Part shown: positions 1 through 5,129 of the stretch, piece after piece
Layout of the letters: the number at the start of each line of letters is the position of its first letter
Numbering within the stretch: position 1 is the stretch's first letter
Source: Candidatus Tayloriibacteriota bacterium
GTDB taxonomy: Bacteria > Patescibacteriota > Minisyncoccia > Phycocordibacterales > JAKAEA01
Length of the DNA stretch: 7,338 nt
Direction: 5' to 3'
Assembly: GCA_029288535.1 (NCBI GenBank)
Contig: JARIGY010000013.1
Location: 1 to 7,338, forward strand
The notes under the pieces: generated by a model
Told to the model about the DNA's origin: nothing
Database searches by the model: none
Seen by the model: the letters and a program-made list of their open reading frames with translations, nothing else
Program-made: the position numbers and the translations under genes

Positions 1-1
1 C

Positions 2-214
2 TTTAAAACCTCACAGCTGTCCGGGCAGGCTCATGCCCAGGGCTCTGCCGCTGTCGTCAATGGCACTAACGGCACTGCTTCCTCGACAGAGACGGTAGGC
101 GGCATATACCAGATAGGCACGGTTAATGCCGGTTTTGTGACGGCCGGCACGGTATATGCGCAGTACCCGACAGCGGGTTATTCGAAAGCGGGCTTCATAA
201 GCGCCCAGTATTAA
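2..214 (+). CDS. C-terminal part of a Gly/Ala/Thr-rich protein of unknown function (5' end outside window)
   Basis: An open frame enters at the left edge and ends at a TAA (212-214), giving the last 70 residues of a protein. The visible part is rich in Gly, Ala, Thr, Ser, Gln and Tyr with very few charged residues, a composition typical of surface or secreted low-complexity proteins. The end contains an imperfect 13-residue tandem repeat: AGFVTAGTVYAQY (128-166) and AGYSKAGFISAQY (173-211), separated by Pro-Thr, with 7 identities and two conservative pairs. No start codon, signal peptide or catalytic motif can be seen because the gene is truncated. I do not recognise a family. The reading frame is supported by the repeat being conserved at the protein level and by a promoter for the next gene lying directly after the stop. 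Confidence 0.6.
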   Translation, partial: FKTSQLSGQAHAQGSAAVVNGTNGTASSTETVGGIYQIGTVNAGFVTAGTVYAQYPTAGYSKAGFISAQY

Positions 215-228
215 GGCCGTATAATAGC

Positions 229-257
229 TTGACTTTATATTTATACTGTGCTATTAT
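229..257 (+). promoter_or_regulatory. sigma-70-like promoter for the lysozyme-like gene
   Basis: A TTGACT -35 box (229-234) and a TATTAT -10 box (252-257) are separated by exactly 17 bases, each box matching the consensus at five of six positions. The predicted transcription start is near 263-265, giving a leader of about 50 bases before the ATG at 313. The placement right after the upstream stop codon and in AT-rich sequence fits a true promoter. Confidence 0.75.
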
Positions 258-312
258 AGTACAGGAAAAGCACCATTTACAACGCCTCCAAAAGAGGCAG
301 GAAAGGAATCCC

Positions 313-768
313 ATGAAGTGGTTCGCAGTGGTCATTGTGGCAATCTTTATCGCCCTTCTCGTTGCGTCAGCTCGGGCTGAAGAGCCGAGCAAGGAACTTA
401 TTGACGCGCTTATCCACAGGGAGACGGATGACTGGGTTCGAAAAAATCCTGGCAAAAGTCCTAATGAGGCGATTGGAGATCTTGATCTTCGACACCATGC
501 CTACGGATGCCTTCAAATCCGCCAGTCCTGTGTAGACGACTACAACAAGGCGAACGGCACGAAGGTTCAGCCAAAGGATTGCTTGAACAATCGAGACTTG
601 TCGGTGAAGATTTGCAAGTGGTACATCGACCACTATGCAAAAGAATCTCGATTGGGGCATGCTCCGACCGACGAAGACAAGGCGAGGATTTGGAATGGGG
701 GCCCGAATGGATTCAAGAAAGAATCCACTGTGGATTATTGGACGTATGTCCAGGCACAGTTGAAGTAG
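313..768 (+). CDS. small secreted lysozyme/lytic transglycosylase-like protein
   Basis: This 151-residue protein begins with a signal peptide: Lys2, a hydrophobic core at about residues 4-18, and an Ala-Arg-Ala end suggesting cleavage after Ala22. The mature part has the layout of a lysozyme-like fold. A helix with IHRET carries Glu37, the candidate catalytic acid. AYGCLQI (63-69) corresponds to the A-G-L-M-Q-I motif of SLT/lysozyme families, and ARIWNGGPNG (124-133) corresponds to the late A-Y-N-A-G-P motif. It probably cleaves the peptidoglycan glycan strand outside the membrane, either in remodelling or against other cells; this role is inferred. Four cysteines (66, 73, 90, 101) could form disulfides after export. 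The start is chosen by the Shine-Dalgarno AGGAAAGGA (299-307) and the signal peptide. A longer frame from TTG at 229 is unlikely because that TTG is the -35 box. The next gene follows after 42 bases and is probably cotranscribed. Confidence 0.75.
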   Translation: MKWFAVVIVAIFIALLVASARAEEPSKELIDALIHRETDDWVRKNPGKSPNEAIGDLDLRHHAYGCLQIRQSCVDDYNKANGTKVQPKDCLNNRDLSVKICKWYIDHYAKESRLGHAPTDEDKARIWNGGPNGFKKESTVDYWTYVQAQLK

Positions 769-795
769 TACTTTTTCACATCACGGATTTTCACT

Positions 796-803
796 GGAAA
801 GGA
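796..803 (+). promoter_or_regulatory. ribosome binding site GGAAAGGA for the 104-residue gene
   Basis: GGAAAGGA lies seven bases before the ATG at 811 and fixes that start. The same GGAAAGGAA string precedes the lysozyme-like gene, so both genes of this unit use nearly identical initiation signals. Confidence 0.65.
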
Positions 804-810
804 ACGAATC

Positions 811-1125
811 ATGTCTCAAGAGTTCTATCCGCAGATCCTGACCGAAGTCGGGAAGCAACTGTCGCACGAAGTGTGCGTTCGCCGGACTGGTATGACGCCT
901 CAGCAATTTGCTGATGCTGAATGCCATCGCCGCGCGATGGAGAAACTTCGGACCGACCTGCCGACGCGTTTGCAACACAGGCGCGTCAAAATGGCTCGGG
1001 CGCGGCTCAAGCATCTCGACAACGATACCAAGGTGTCGGTTGCCGCCGGTCGTATGATCGATGCTAACGTCTTCGACCATCCGCTGGCTGACCAGCTCGT
1101 CGATGTTAGGAAGCGAGTGGCGTAA
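811..1125 (+). CDS. hypothetical basic helical protein, 104 residues
   Basis: I do not recognise this protein. It has no signal peptide or membrane segment, is rich in Arg, Lys, Asp and Leu, and its middle part (about residues 30-65) looks helical and strongly basic (HRRAMEKLR, LQHRRVKMARARLKHL). A cytoplasmic nucleic-acid- or protein-binding role is possible but unsupported by any motif. Reality as a gene is supported by a Shine-Dalgarno at the right distance, by its place 42 bases after the lysozyme-like gene without an intervening terminator, and by a strong terminator 22 bases after its TAA. The two genes therefore form a likely bicistronic unit from the promoter at 229-257. Two opposite-strand frames over the same stretch lack such signals. 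Confidence 0.6.
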   Translation: MSQEFYPQILTEVGKQLSHEVCVRRTGMTPQQFADAECHRRAMEKLRTDLPTRLQHRRVKMARARLKHLDNDTKVSVAAGRMIDANVFDHPLADQLVDVRKRVA

Positions 1126-1147
1126 TGTTCTTTCACCTCTAACCCCT

Positions 1148-1180
1148 GAGCCGTGTCCACCTGGATACGGCTCTATTTTT
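1148..1180 (+). terminator. intrinsic terminator of the lysozyme-like unit
   Basis: An 11-base-pair stem (GAGCCGTGTCC at 1148-1158 with GGATACGGCTC at 1163-1173, one G-U pair) closes a four-base ACCT loop and is followed by TATTTTT. This is a textbook rho-independent terminator, 22 bases after the preceding stop codon. Confidence 0.88.
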
Positions 1181-1190
1181 ATATAAAAGC

Positions 1191-1219
1191 TTGTTTAAAA
1201 TGCATTTTCTTGGTATCTT
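1191..1219 (+). promoter_or_regulatory. possible weak promoter for tRNA-Ile
   Basis: TTGTTT (1191-1196) and TATCTT (1214-1219) are 17 bases apart, with predicted transcription start near 1226, a few bases before the tRNA. Since a strong terminator lies just upstream, the tRNA needs a promoter here. The box matches are only three and four of six, so the assignment is tentative. Confidence 0.35.
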
Positions 1220-1230
1220 TCACCCTACAT

Positions 1231-1303
1231 GCGAGTATAGCTCAGTTGGTAGAGCACATCACTGATACTGATGGGGTCCAAGGTTCGAATCCTTGTACTC
1301 GCA
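1231..1303 (+). tRNA. tRNA-Ile (anticodon GAT)
   Basis: The full cloverleaf can be drawn. The acceptor stem GCGAGTA pairs with TACTCGC (1296-1302). The D arm is GCTC/GAGC with an AGTTGGTA loop. The anticodon stem CATCA/TGATG holds loop CTGATAC, with anticodon GAT at 1264-1266 reading ATC and ATT codons. The variable loop has five bases, and the T arm CAAGG/CCTTG has loop TTCGAAT. The discriminator base is A at 1303 and CCA is not encoded (CAC follows), so CCA must be added after processing. Confidence 0.95.
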
Positions 1304-1312
1304 CACATTGAC

Positions 1313-1344
1313 TTGACAGTATGGCAAAGCGGGGGCACTATTAT
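1313..1344 (+). promoter_or_regulatory. possible promoter downstream of tRNA-Ile
   Basis: A perfect TTGACA -35 box (1313-1318) is present. The best -10 match, TATTAT (1339-1344), is 20 bases away, longer than ideal; CACTAT (1336-1341) is at the ideal 17 bases but matches less well. If used, transcription would begin near 1348-1352 and run into the small basic gene. Readthrough from the tRNA is the alternative. Confidence 0.4.
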
Positions 1345-1412
1345 CCTCGGAAGGACAGTTTGGGGTATGGATACCCTGAGCATGTTCCGAAGGAAAGAAC
1401 ATCAGCAGTCCA

Positions 1413-1712
1413 ATGGAGGACATGATGAGCAGTTCATGTTTAGTCGGGCGGCATCGGAAGTCGCAGCGTAAGTCGTCGGATGCCTGCATCCAGTCTCCGG
1501 TCAAGAGGTATGTTCCTAAGCAGAGGTCTCCAGCCTCTTTGCTCAAAGGAGCAGATCCTGTCCTCAATCCAGTCTTGAGCAAGATCCCGATGGGTAACTA
1601 CCACGGCGTCACTCAACAGGAAGTCGAGGTCCAGCTCGAAGAACAGCGGGCAGCCGAATTGGCAGCAGCACTGCAAGCCAAGCGGGATGCAAGGAGGCTC
1701 CGCAAGAAGTAG
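1413..1712 (+). CDS. hypothetical small basic protein, up to 99 residues
   Basis: I do not recognise this protein. The N-terminal half is basic and Ser-rich (RHRKSQRKS), the middle contains LNPVLSKIP, and the last 35 residues (QQEVEVQLEEQRAAELAAALQAKRDARRLRKK region) look like a charged amphipathic helix or short coiled coil ending in an Arg/Lys tail. No signal peptide or membrane segment is visible. The start is ambiguous among in-frame ATGs at 1413, 1422 and 1425. GGAGGA (1415-1420) overlaps the first ATG and sits four bases before the ATG at 1425, so the 95-residue version may be the real one; an AGGAAAG at 1391-1397 is rather far from 1413. A strong terminator 27 bases after the stop supports a single-gene transcript. 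Confidence 0.5.
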   Translation: MEDMMSSSCLVGRHRKSQRKSSDACIQSPVKRYVPKQRSPASLLKGADPVLNPVLSKIPMGNYHGVTQQEVEVQLEEQRAAELAAALQAKRDARRLRKK

Positions 1713-1738
1713 TCGGGAAGGAAGACTACTGCATTCAA

Positions 1739-1777
1739 AAAGGCCGTGTTGCGCAAGCACCACGGCCTTTGATTTTT
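1739..1777 (+). terminator. intrinsic terminator after the small basic gene
   Basis: A perfect 10-base-pair stem (AAAGGCCGTG at 1739-1748 with CACGGCCTTT at 1761-1770) encloses a 12-base loop and is followed by GA and five T residues (1773-1777). The symmetrical A and T flanks might allow some bidirectional function, but no convergent gene is present. Confidence 0.88.
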
Positions 1778-1804
1778 ATATGAATTGCTGTATGATGTCT
1801 AATC

Positions 1805-1832
1805 GTGTCACTCAGCATTAATCAGTTATCAT
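1805..1832 (+). promoter_or_regulatory. putative promoter giving a leaderless pyruvate kinase mRNA
   Basis: TATCAT (1827-1832) ends six bases before the ATG at 1839, and GTGTCA (1805-1810) lies 16 bases upstream of it. Transcription would start at or next to the A of the start codon. A second candidate, TTGATT (1769-1774) with TATGAT (1791-1796), 16-base spacing, would give a leader of about 36 bases, but its -35 box overlaps the preceding terminator. No purine-rich ribosome site is present for either transcript. Confidence 0.45.
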
Positions 1833-1838
1833 TTTAGT

Positions 1839-3272
1839 ATGAATCCTACAAAAAAGACGAAAATTGTCGCAACGATTGGCCCTGCAACTGAATCGGAAGA
1901 AATGCTCGCAAAGCTTTTGCATGCCGGCTTCAATGTCATGCGGCTCAACTTCTCGCACGGGGACTTCGCGGAGCACCAGACCAAAGTCGACAATCTGCGA
2001 AAGGCTATCAAGAAAACAGGCATTACCGCCGCTATCCTCCAGGACTTGGCCGGACCAAAAATCCGCATCGGAGATTTCAAAACCACTTCGGTAACCCTCA
2101 AGGAAGGCCAGACTTTCACTATCACGACCGACCAGATCGAAGGCGATGAAACCCGGGTTTCGTGCAACTACAAGCCGCTTCCGAAAGAAGTGAAGGTTGG
2201 CGGGTACATCATGATGCATGACGGCAAGAAGAAGCTTCTGATCACCGACATCAAGGGCAACGACGTCATCACCAAAGTCATCATCGGCGGCGACATCAAA
2301 GGCCGACGCGGACTGAATCTTCCCGGCGCGTATCTTTCCGTCGCGTCGCTTACCGACAAAGACAAGAAGGATATCGATTTCGGCATCAAGAACAACGTGG
2401 ACTTTTTTGCGTTCTCTTTTGTGCGACGCCCATCCGACGTCATCGAGCTCCGGGAGATTTTGACCAAGCGAAAATCGAAAGCGCTCATTATCGCAAAGAT
2501 CGAAGACCAGGAAGCCATTGAAAATATCGACAAGCTCATTGCGCTTGTAGACGGCGTGATGATCGGCCGCGGCGACTTGGCGATCGAGATCGGCGCGGAA
2601 AACATGCCGCTCACCCAGAAGATGATCACGGCAAAGTGCAACGCTGCCGGCAAGCCTGTCATCACCGCAACCCAGATCCTCGAATCGATGATCAAGAGCG
2701 CGACACCGACCCGTGCCGAGGTTTCAGACATCGCCAACGCGATCTTCGAAGGTACCGACGCGATCATGCTCTCGGAGGAAACAACATTGGGAGATTTCCC
2801 GGTAAAGTCTGTCGAGACCATGTCGCTTGTATCCCGCACCATCGAGGCCGGCAAGCTCTATCAGGACCACGTGCTTGAGTCTCAGACTATGAAGCATGTG
2901 CCGCTGACCGGCGCCACAGCCGACGCCGTCACCAACGAAGTGGTGGATATTGCCAACGGCGTCCATGCCAAGGCTATTATCGCCCTTACCGAATCTGGCT
3001 TTACCGCCCGCATGATCTCCCGCTACAAGCCGCTTCAGCCAATCGTCGCGTTTACAACCAACGAAAAAACCCACAACCAGCTTCTGTTGAGCTTCGGTGT
3101 CACTCCGGTACTTGTCGAAAAATTCCAGACGCTCAACGAAGTGATCAAGGTAATCAAAGCCTATCTCGTCAAGAATAAAATCGCTTCAAAGGGCGACAAG
3201 ATCGTGATCGCAGCCGGCGCTCCGTTCGGCAAGAAAGTCGATACCAATATGATCTTGGTTGAAACAGTGTAA
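1839..3272 (+). CDS. pyk: pyruvate kinase
   Basis: Pyruvate kinase transfers phosphate from phosphoenolpyruvate to ADP, giving pyruvate and ATP in the last step of glycolysis. The 477 residues match the usual bacterial length. The barrel starts with KIVATIGPAT (8-17) and MRLNFSHG (34-41: substrate-binding Arg35, metal-binding Asn37 and Ser39), then DLAGPKIR (69-76). The B domain spans roughly 77-165 and ends at LNLPG. The signature IIAKIEDQEAIENID (217-231) carries the proton-transfer Lys220 and metal ligand Glu222, followed by GRGDLAIE (243-250, Asp246) and VITATQILESM (274-284, Thr278). The C-terminal regulatory-type domain runs from about 355 to 477. Small departures from the common form are GRGDLA for ARGDLG and LSEETT for LSGETA; the catalytic set is intact. 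No Shine-Dalgarno precedes the ATG. The next gene begins 33 bases downstream without a terminator. Confidence 0.96.
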   Translation: MNPTKKTKIVATIGPATESEEMLAKLLHAGFNVMRLNFSHGDFAEHQTKVDNLRKAIKKTGITAAILQDLAGPKIRIGDFKTTSVTLKEGQTFTITTDQIEGDETRVSCNYKPLPKEVKVGGYIMMHDGKKKLLITDIKGNDVITKVIIGGDIKGRRGLNLPGAYLSVASLTDKDKKDIDFGIKNNVDFFAFSFVRRPSDVIELREILTKRKSKALIIAKIEDQEAIENIDKLIALVDGVMIGRGDLAIEIGAENMPLTQKMITAKCNAAGKPVITATQILESMIKSATPTRAEVSDIANAIFEGTDAIMLSEETTLGDFPVKSVETMSLVSRTIEAGKLYQDHVLESQTMKHVPLTGATADAVTNEVVDIANGVHAKAIIALTESGFTARMISRYKPLQPIVAFTTNEKTHNQLLLSFGVTPVLVEKFQTLNEVIKVIKAYLVKNKIASKGDKIVIAAGAPFGKKVDTNMILVETV

Positions 3273-3305
3273 GAAGCGTCTCTCTGCGCATGTCTCATAG
3301 TCCGT

Positions 3306-4574
3306 ATGGACTGGACTCCCGAGGTGAAAAATATCGTCGACCTGTTTCCTGAACGGGGTATTTTCCTGACGGGGATCGAGAGCTCCGACCCATGGGTGGA
3401 AGGCAAGCGGCGCAACCAGCTTCAGGAAGCGCACAATTTCTACGAGCATTGGGAAGTGCGGCTTGAGAATATCCGGAAGCTTGGAATCACCTGGCTTCGC
3501 TTCGGGCCGCCGTATTCGCAGACGCATGTCGGCAAAGATGCGTATGACCTTTCCCTTGCGGAGAAAGTCCTCGGCAGGTGCGATGAACTCGGCATCGAAG
3601 TCATCATCGACCTCCTGCATTTCGGCTTGCCGGACTGGCTTCACGCCCATTCGTCGGATGAAACGTTCTTTCAGAATAGCGCGTTTCCGATCGAATTTGC
3701 CGCGTATGTCGGCCATGTTGCACGTACGTTTCCGAAGATAAGATATTTTACGGTCATCAACGAACCGTTCATCACGGCCAGCTTTTCGACTAAGCTCGGC
3801 TTTTGGAACGAGAGCAGGCGAAGCGGCTGGAACGAAGACCGGCTTTTCATGAATGCCGTAAAAAACATCGCCCGGGCGGCCATTCTCGGCAGGGAAGAAA
3901 TAGAAAAAGTATGGCGGTCCGAGCGCCGCCCGGGCCGGCCTATTTTCATCCAAAATGAGAGTTTCGAATTGGCGATCGCCGAGGATAATGCCGGCCACCG
4001 GATGCCGGAAGCGGACGCATTCAACCTCCGCCGTTTCGCCGCGCTCGATCTCATTTTCGGCTACCGGGATGCCGCCATGAAAGAGTATGTGCTTAAGCAC
4101 GGTTTCGGCGAGGCGGATTATATGTGGTGTATGGAGCACGGTACGCGGCGGGACACGGTTCTCGGGATCGACCATTATCCGGCTGGCGTCCATCGCTACG
4201 GTTTGGAAACTACGGTAGATGAAACTCCGGATGCGCCTTTGAAATTATTCGATATCGTCAAAGTATATTGGGACCGCTACCGGCTGGCGATGCTTCATAC
4301 CGAAACGAACGGCTGGCCGGCGCACGCCGAAAAGATCTGCAGGCAGACGTATGACGTGATCGATCGGCTGCGGCGGGAAGGCTACCCGGTGCTCGGCATG
4401 GGCTGGTACGGCGACGAGTACCAGGTCGGCTGGCATTACGCGATGTTCGGCCCGCTCTCATTTGAAGAATCTCCCGTCGGACTTTTTTACAAGGGCGAGC
4501 TCCAGCCGGTCGGCCGCCTTTTCGGAGAACTTGCAAAAAAAGGATTTGACCCTATTATTAAAGCTGAGCGGTAA
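3306..4574 (+). CDS. GH1-like (clan GH-A) beta-glycosidase, cytoplasmic
   Basis: A 422-residue protein with the hallmarks of glycoside hydrolase family 1, retaining enzymes that release terminal beta-linked sugars. In order: GITWLRFGPPYS (60-71), the beta-4 style LLHFGLPDWL (103-112, His105), TVINEPF (149-155) with general acid/base Glu153, GIDHYP (287-292), LHTETNGWP (330-338) with candidate nucleophile Glu333, and the Trp-rich end GMGWYGDEYQ (364-373). Length is slightly below the typical 440-480. There is no signal peptide, so substrate would be internal or imported. The nucleophile motif HTETN differs from the common ITENG, suggesting a divergent subgroup whose substrate cannot be told from sequence. 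No Shine-Dalgarno precedes the ATG. The gene lies in the same frame as pyruvate kinase, 33 bases after its stop, so cotranscription and translational reinitiation are plausible. tRNA-Leu begins two bases after its TAA. Confidence 0.82.
   Translation: MDWTPEVKNIVDLFPERGIFLTGIESSDPWVEGKRRNQLQEAHNFYEHWEVRLENIRKLGITWLRFGPPYSQTHVGKDAYDLSLAEKVLGRCDELGIEVIIDLLHFGLPDWLHAHSSDETFFQNSAFPIEFAAYVGHVARTFPKIRYFTVINEPFITASFSTKLGFWNESRRSGWNEDRLFMNAVKNIARAAILGREEIEKVWRSERRPGRPIFIQNESFELAIAEDNAGHRMPEADAFNLRRFAALDLIFGYRDAAMKEYVLKHGFGEADYMWCMEHGTRRDTVLGIDHYPAGVHRYGLETTVDETPDAPLKLFDIVKVYWDRYRLAMLHTETNGWPAHAEKICRQTYDVIDRLRREGYPVLGMGWYGDEYQVGWHYAMFGPLSFEESPVGLFYKGELQPVGRLFGELAKKGFDPIIKAER
4531..4558 (+). promoter_or_regulatory. 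putative tRNA-Leu promoter inside the GH1-like gene
   Basis: TTGCAA (4531-4536) and TATTAT (4553-4558) are separated by 16 bases, within the last 45 bases of the hydrolase gene. Predicted transcription start is near 4565, about a dozen bases before the tRNA. The TATTAT box is identical to that of the promoter at 229-257. Confidence 0.5.
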
Positions 4575-4576
4575 GC

Positions 4577-4658
4577 GGGCACGTGGCGGAACTGGTATAC
4601 GCGTACGATTCAGAATCGTATGCCGCAAGGCTTGAGAGTTCAAATCTCTCCGTGCCCA
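4577..4658 (+). tRNA. tRNA-Leu (anticodon CAG)
   Basis: A class II tRNA. The acceptor stem GGGCACG (4577-4583) pairs with CGTGCCC (4651-4657). The anticodon stem TACGA/TCGTA holds loop TTCAGAA, with anticodon CAG at 4611-4613 reading CTG. The long variable arm (4621-4633) is typical of leucine tRNAs, and the T arm GAGAG/CTCTC has loop TTCAAAT. The discriminator is A at 4658 and CCA is not encoded. The 5' end lies only two bases after the stop codon of the hydrolase gene, so maturation of any readthrough transcript would need RNase P cleavage beside a stop codon. Confidence 0.95.
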
Positions 4659-4659
4659 C

Positions 4660-4688
4660 AAAAGAATCGCATATCGGATTCGTCTTTT
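4660..4688 (+). terminator. possible weak terminator after tRNA-Leu
   Basis: AAAAGAATC (4660-4668) can pair with GATTC (4677-4681) and TTTT (4685-4688), leaving a three-base bulge and an eight-base loop. The T residues belong to the stem, so termination would be weak; it may simply be a 3' processing hairpin. Confidence 0.35.
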
Positions 4689-4725
4689 GAATAGAAATGG
4701 GAAGAAAAGAAAGCGAGGCTGATGC

Positions 4726-5070
4726 ATGGAAAAATTCGTTCTTCAGAATGCCTTCCCGATCGAAGGCGGAATCTGGAGAGTGTATAGGGCAGGGCATCTT
4801 TCACAGGAGCTTTATGCGATAGTGCGAAAAGGCGATGCTCCGACGGGAGTCGGCCTTCTCACTCAGGAAGAAGTCGTCCGATGGCTGAAAGAAAAGCTGC
4901 CGAATGCCGAGATTGCCGCCCAGGCATTCTTGCTTGAGCGGTCGTGGCGCAGTGGCGAGCGGACGTTCGTGGCATTTCTCGATTCGGTCGAGCGGCTCTT
5001 TGAACATCTGGAATATCTGGAGGAATTGAACATACCTCCGACGGACTTTCCGGAAACCGGTCTGCAATGA
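4726..5070 (+). CDS. hypothetical soluble protein, 114 residues
   Basis: I do not recognise a family. The protein starts with a beta-like stretch (FVLQNAFPIEGGIWRVYRAG, LYAIVRKG) and continues with helical segments (EEVVRWLKEKLP around 48-59, then VERLFEHLEYLEELN around 88-101). It has no signal peptide, membrane segment or cysteine. The overall shape is that of a small alpha/beta cytoplasmic domain; nothing shows a function. The start is fixed by GAGG (4715-4718), seven bases before the ATG. A terminator overlaps the end of the gene, with the TGA stop in its loop. A single-gene transcript, or readthrough from tRNA-Leu, is likely. Confidence 0.6.
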   Translation: MEKFVLQNAFPIEGGIWRVYRAGHLSQELYAIVRKGDAPTGVGLLTQEEVVRWLKEKLPNAEIAAQAFLLERSWRSGERTFVAFLDSVERLFEHLEYLEELNIPPTDFPETGLQ

Positions 5071-5085
5071 TGCGGCCGGTTTTTT
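5054..5085 (+). terminator. intrinsic terminator overlapping the stop codon of the 114-residue gene
   Basis: AAACCGG (5054-5060) pairs with CCGGTTT (5076-5082). An inner GCA/TGC pairing closes the ATGA loop (5067-5070), and the stem is followed by a run of T to 5085. The TGA stop codon (5068-5070) lies in the loop, so the last five codons of the gene form the 5' arm. Confidence 0.75.
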
Positions 5086-5090
5086 AACAT

Positions 5091-5119
5091 TTCGCTTTTT
5101 TGCCCGAAGAATGTACAAT
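5091..5119 (+). promoter_or_regulatory. putative murD promoter
   Basis: TACAAT (5114-5119) matches the -10 consensus at five of six positions. The -35 candidate TTCGCT (5091-5096) at 17 bases is poor. Predicted transcription start is near 5126, only a few bases before the ATG at 5130, so the message would have almost no leader. A promoter is needed here because a terminator lies directly upstream. Confidence 0.45.
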
Positions 5120-5129
5120 GGGTTTACAA

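Noticed and set aside
229..312. An N-terminal extension of the lysozyme-like protein starting from TTG at 229
   Set aside because: That TTG is part of the -35 box of a good promoter, no ribosome site precedes it, and the extension would bury the signal peptide; ATG 313 has a clear Shine-Dalgarno.
1271..1471. A 66-codon frame beginning inside tRNA-Ile
   Set aside because: Its start lies in the anticodon arm of an unambiguous tRNA; only the part from ATG 1368 could matter, and this is noted separately as a possible leader peptide.
2168..2854. A 228-codon minus-strand frame inside pyruvate kinase
   Set aside because: It is fully antisense to conserved pyruvate kinase motifs and is Ser/Ile/Met-rich without family features.
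3273..3305. A separate promoter for the hydrolase gene (CATAGT at 3296-3301)
   Set aside because: No -35 partner at 16-18 bases, and the predicted start would fall after the ATG; cotranscription with pyruvate kinase is simpler.
3186..4193. A 335-codon open frame on the minus strand across the hydrolase gene
   Set aside because: It mirrors the codon bias of the GH1-like gene, shows no recognisable motif, and the plus-strand protein has clear catalytic residues.
5100..5129. A longer MurD starting at TTG 5100
   Set aside because: No ribosome site precedes it, the codons overlap the likely -10 box, and the extra residues do not fit the family N-terminus.
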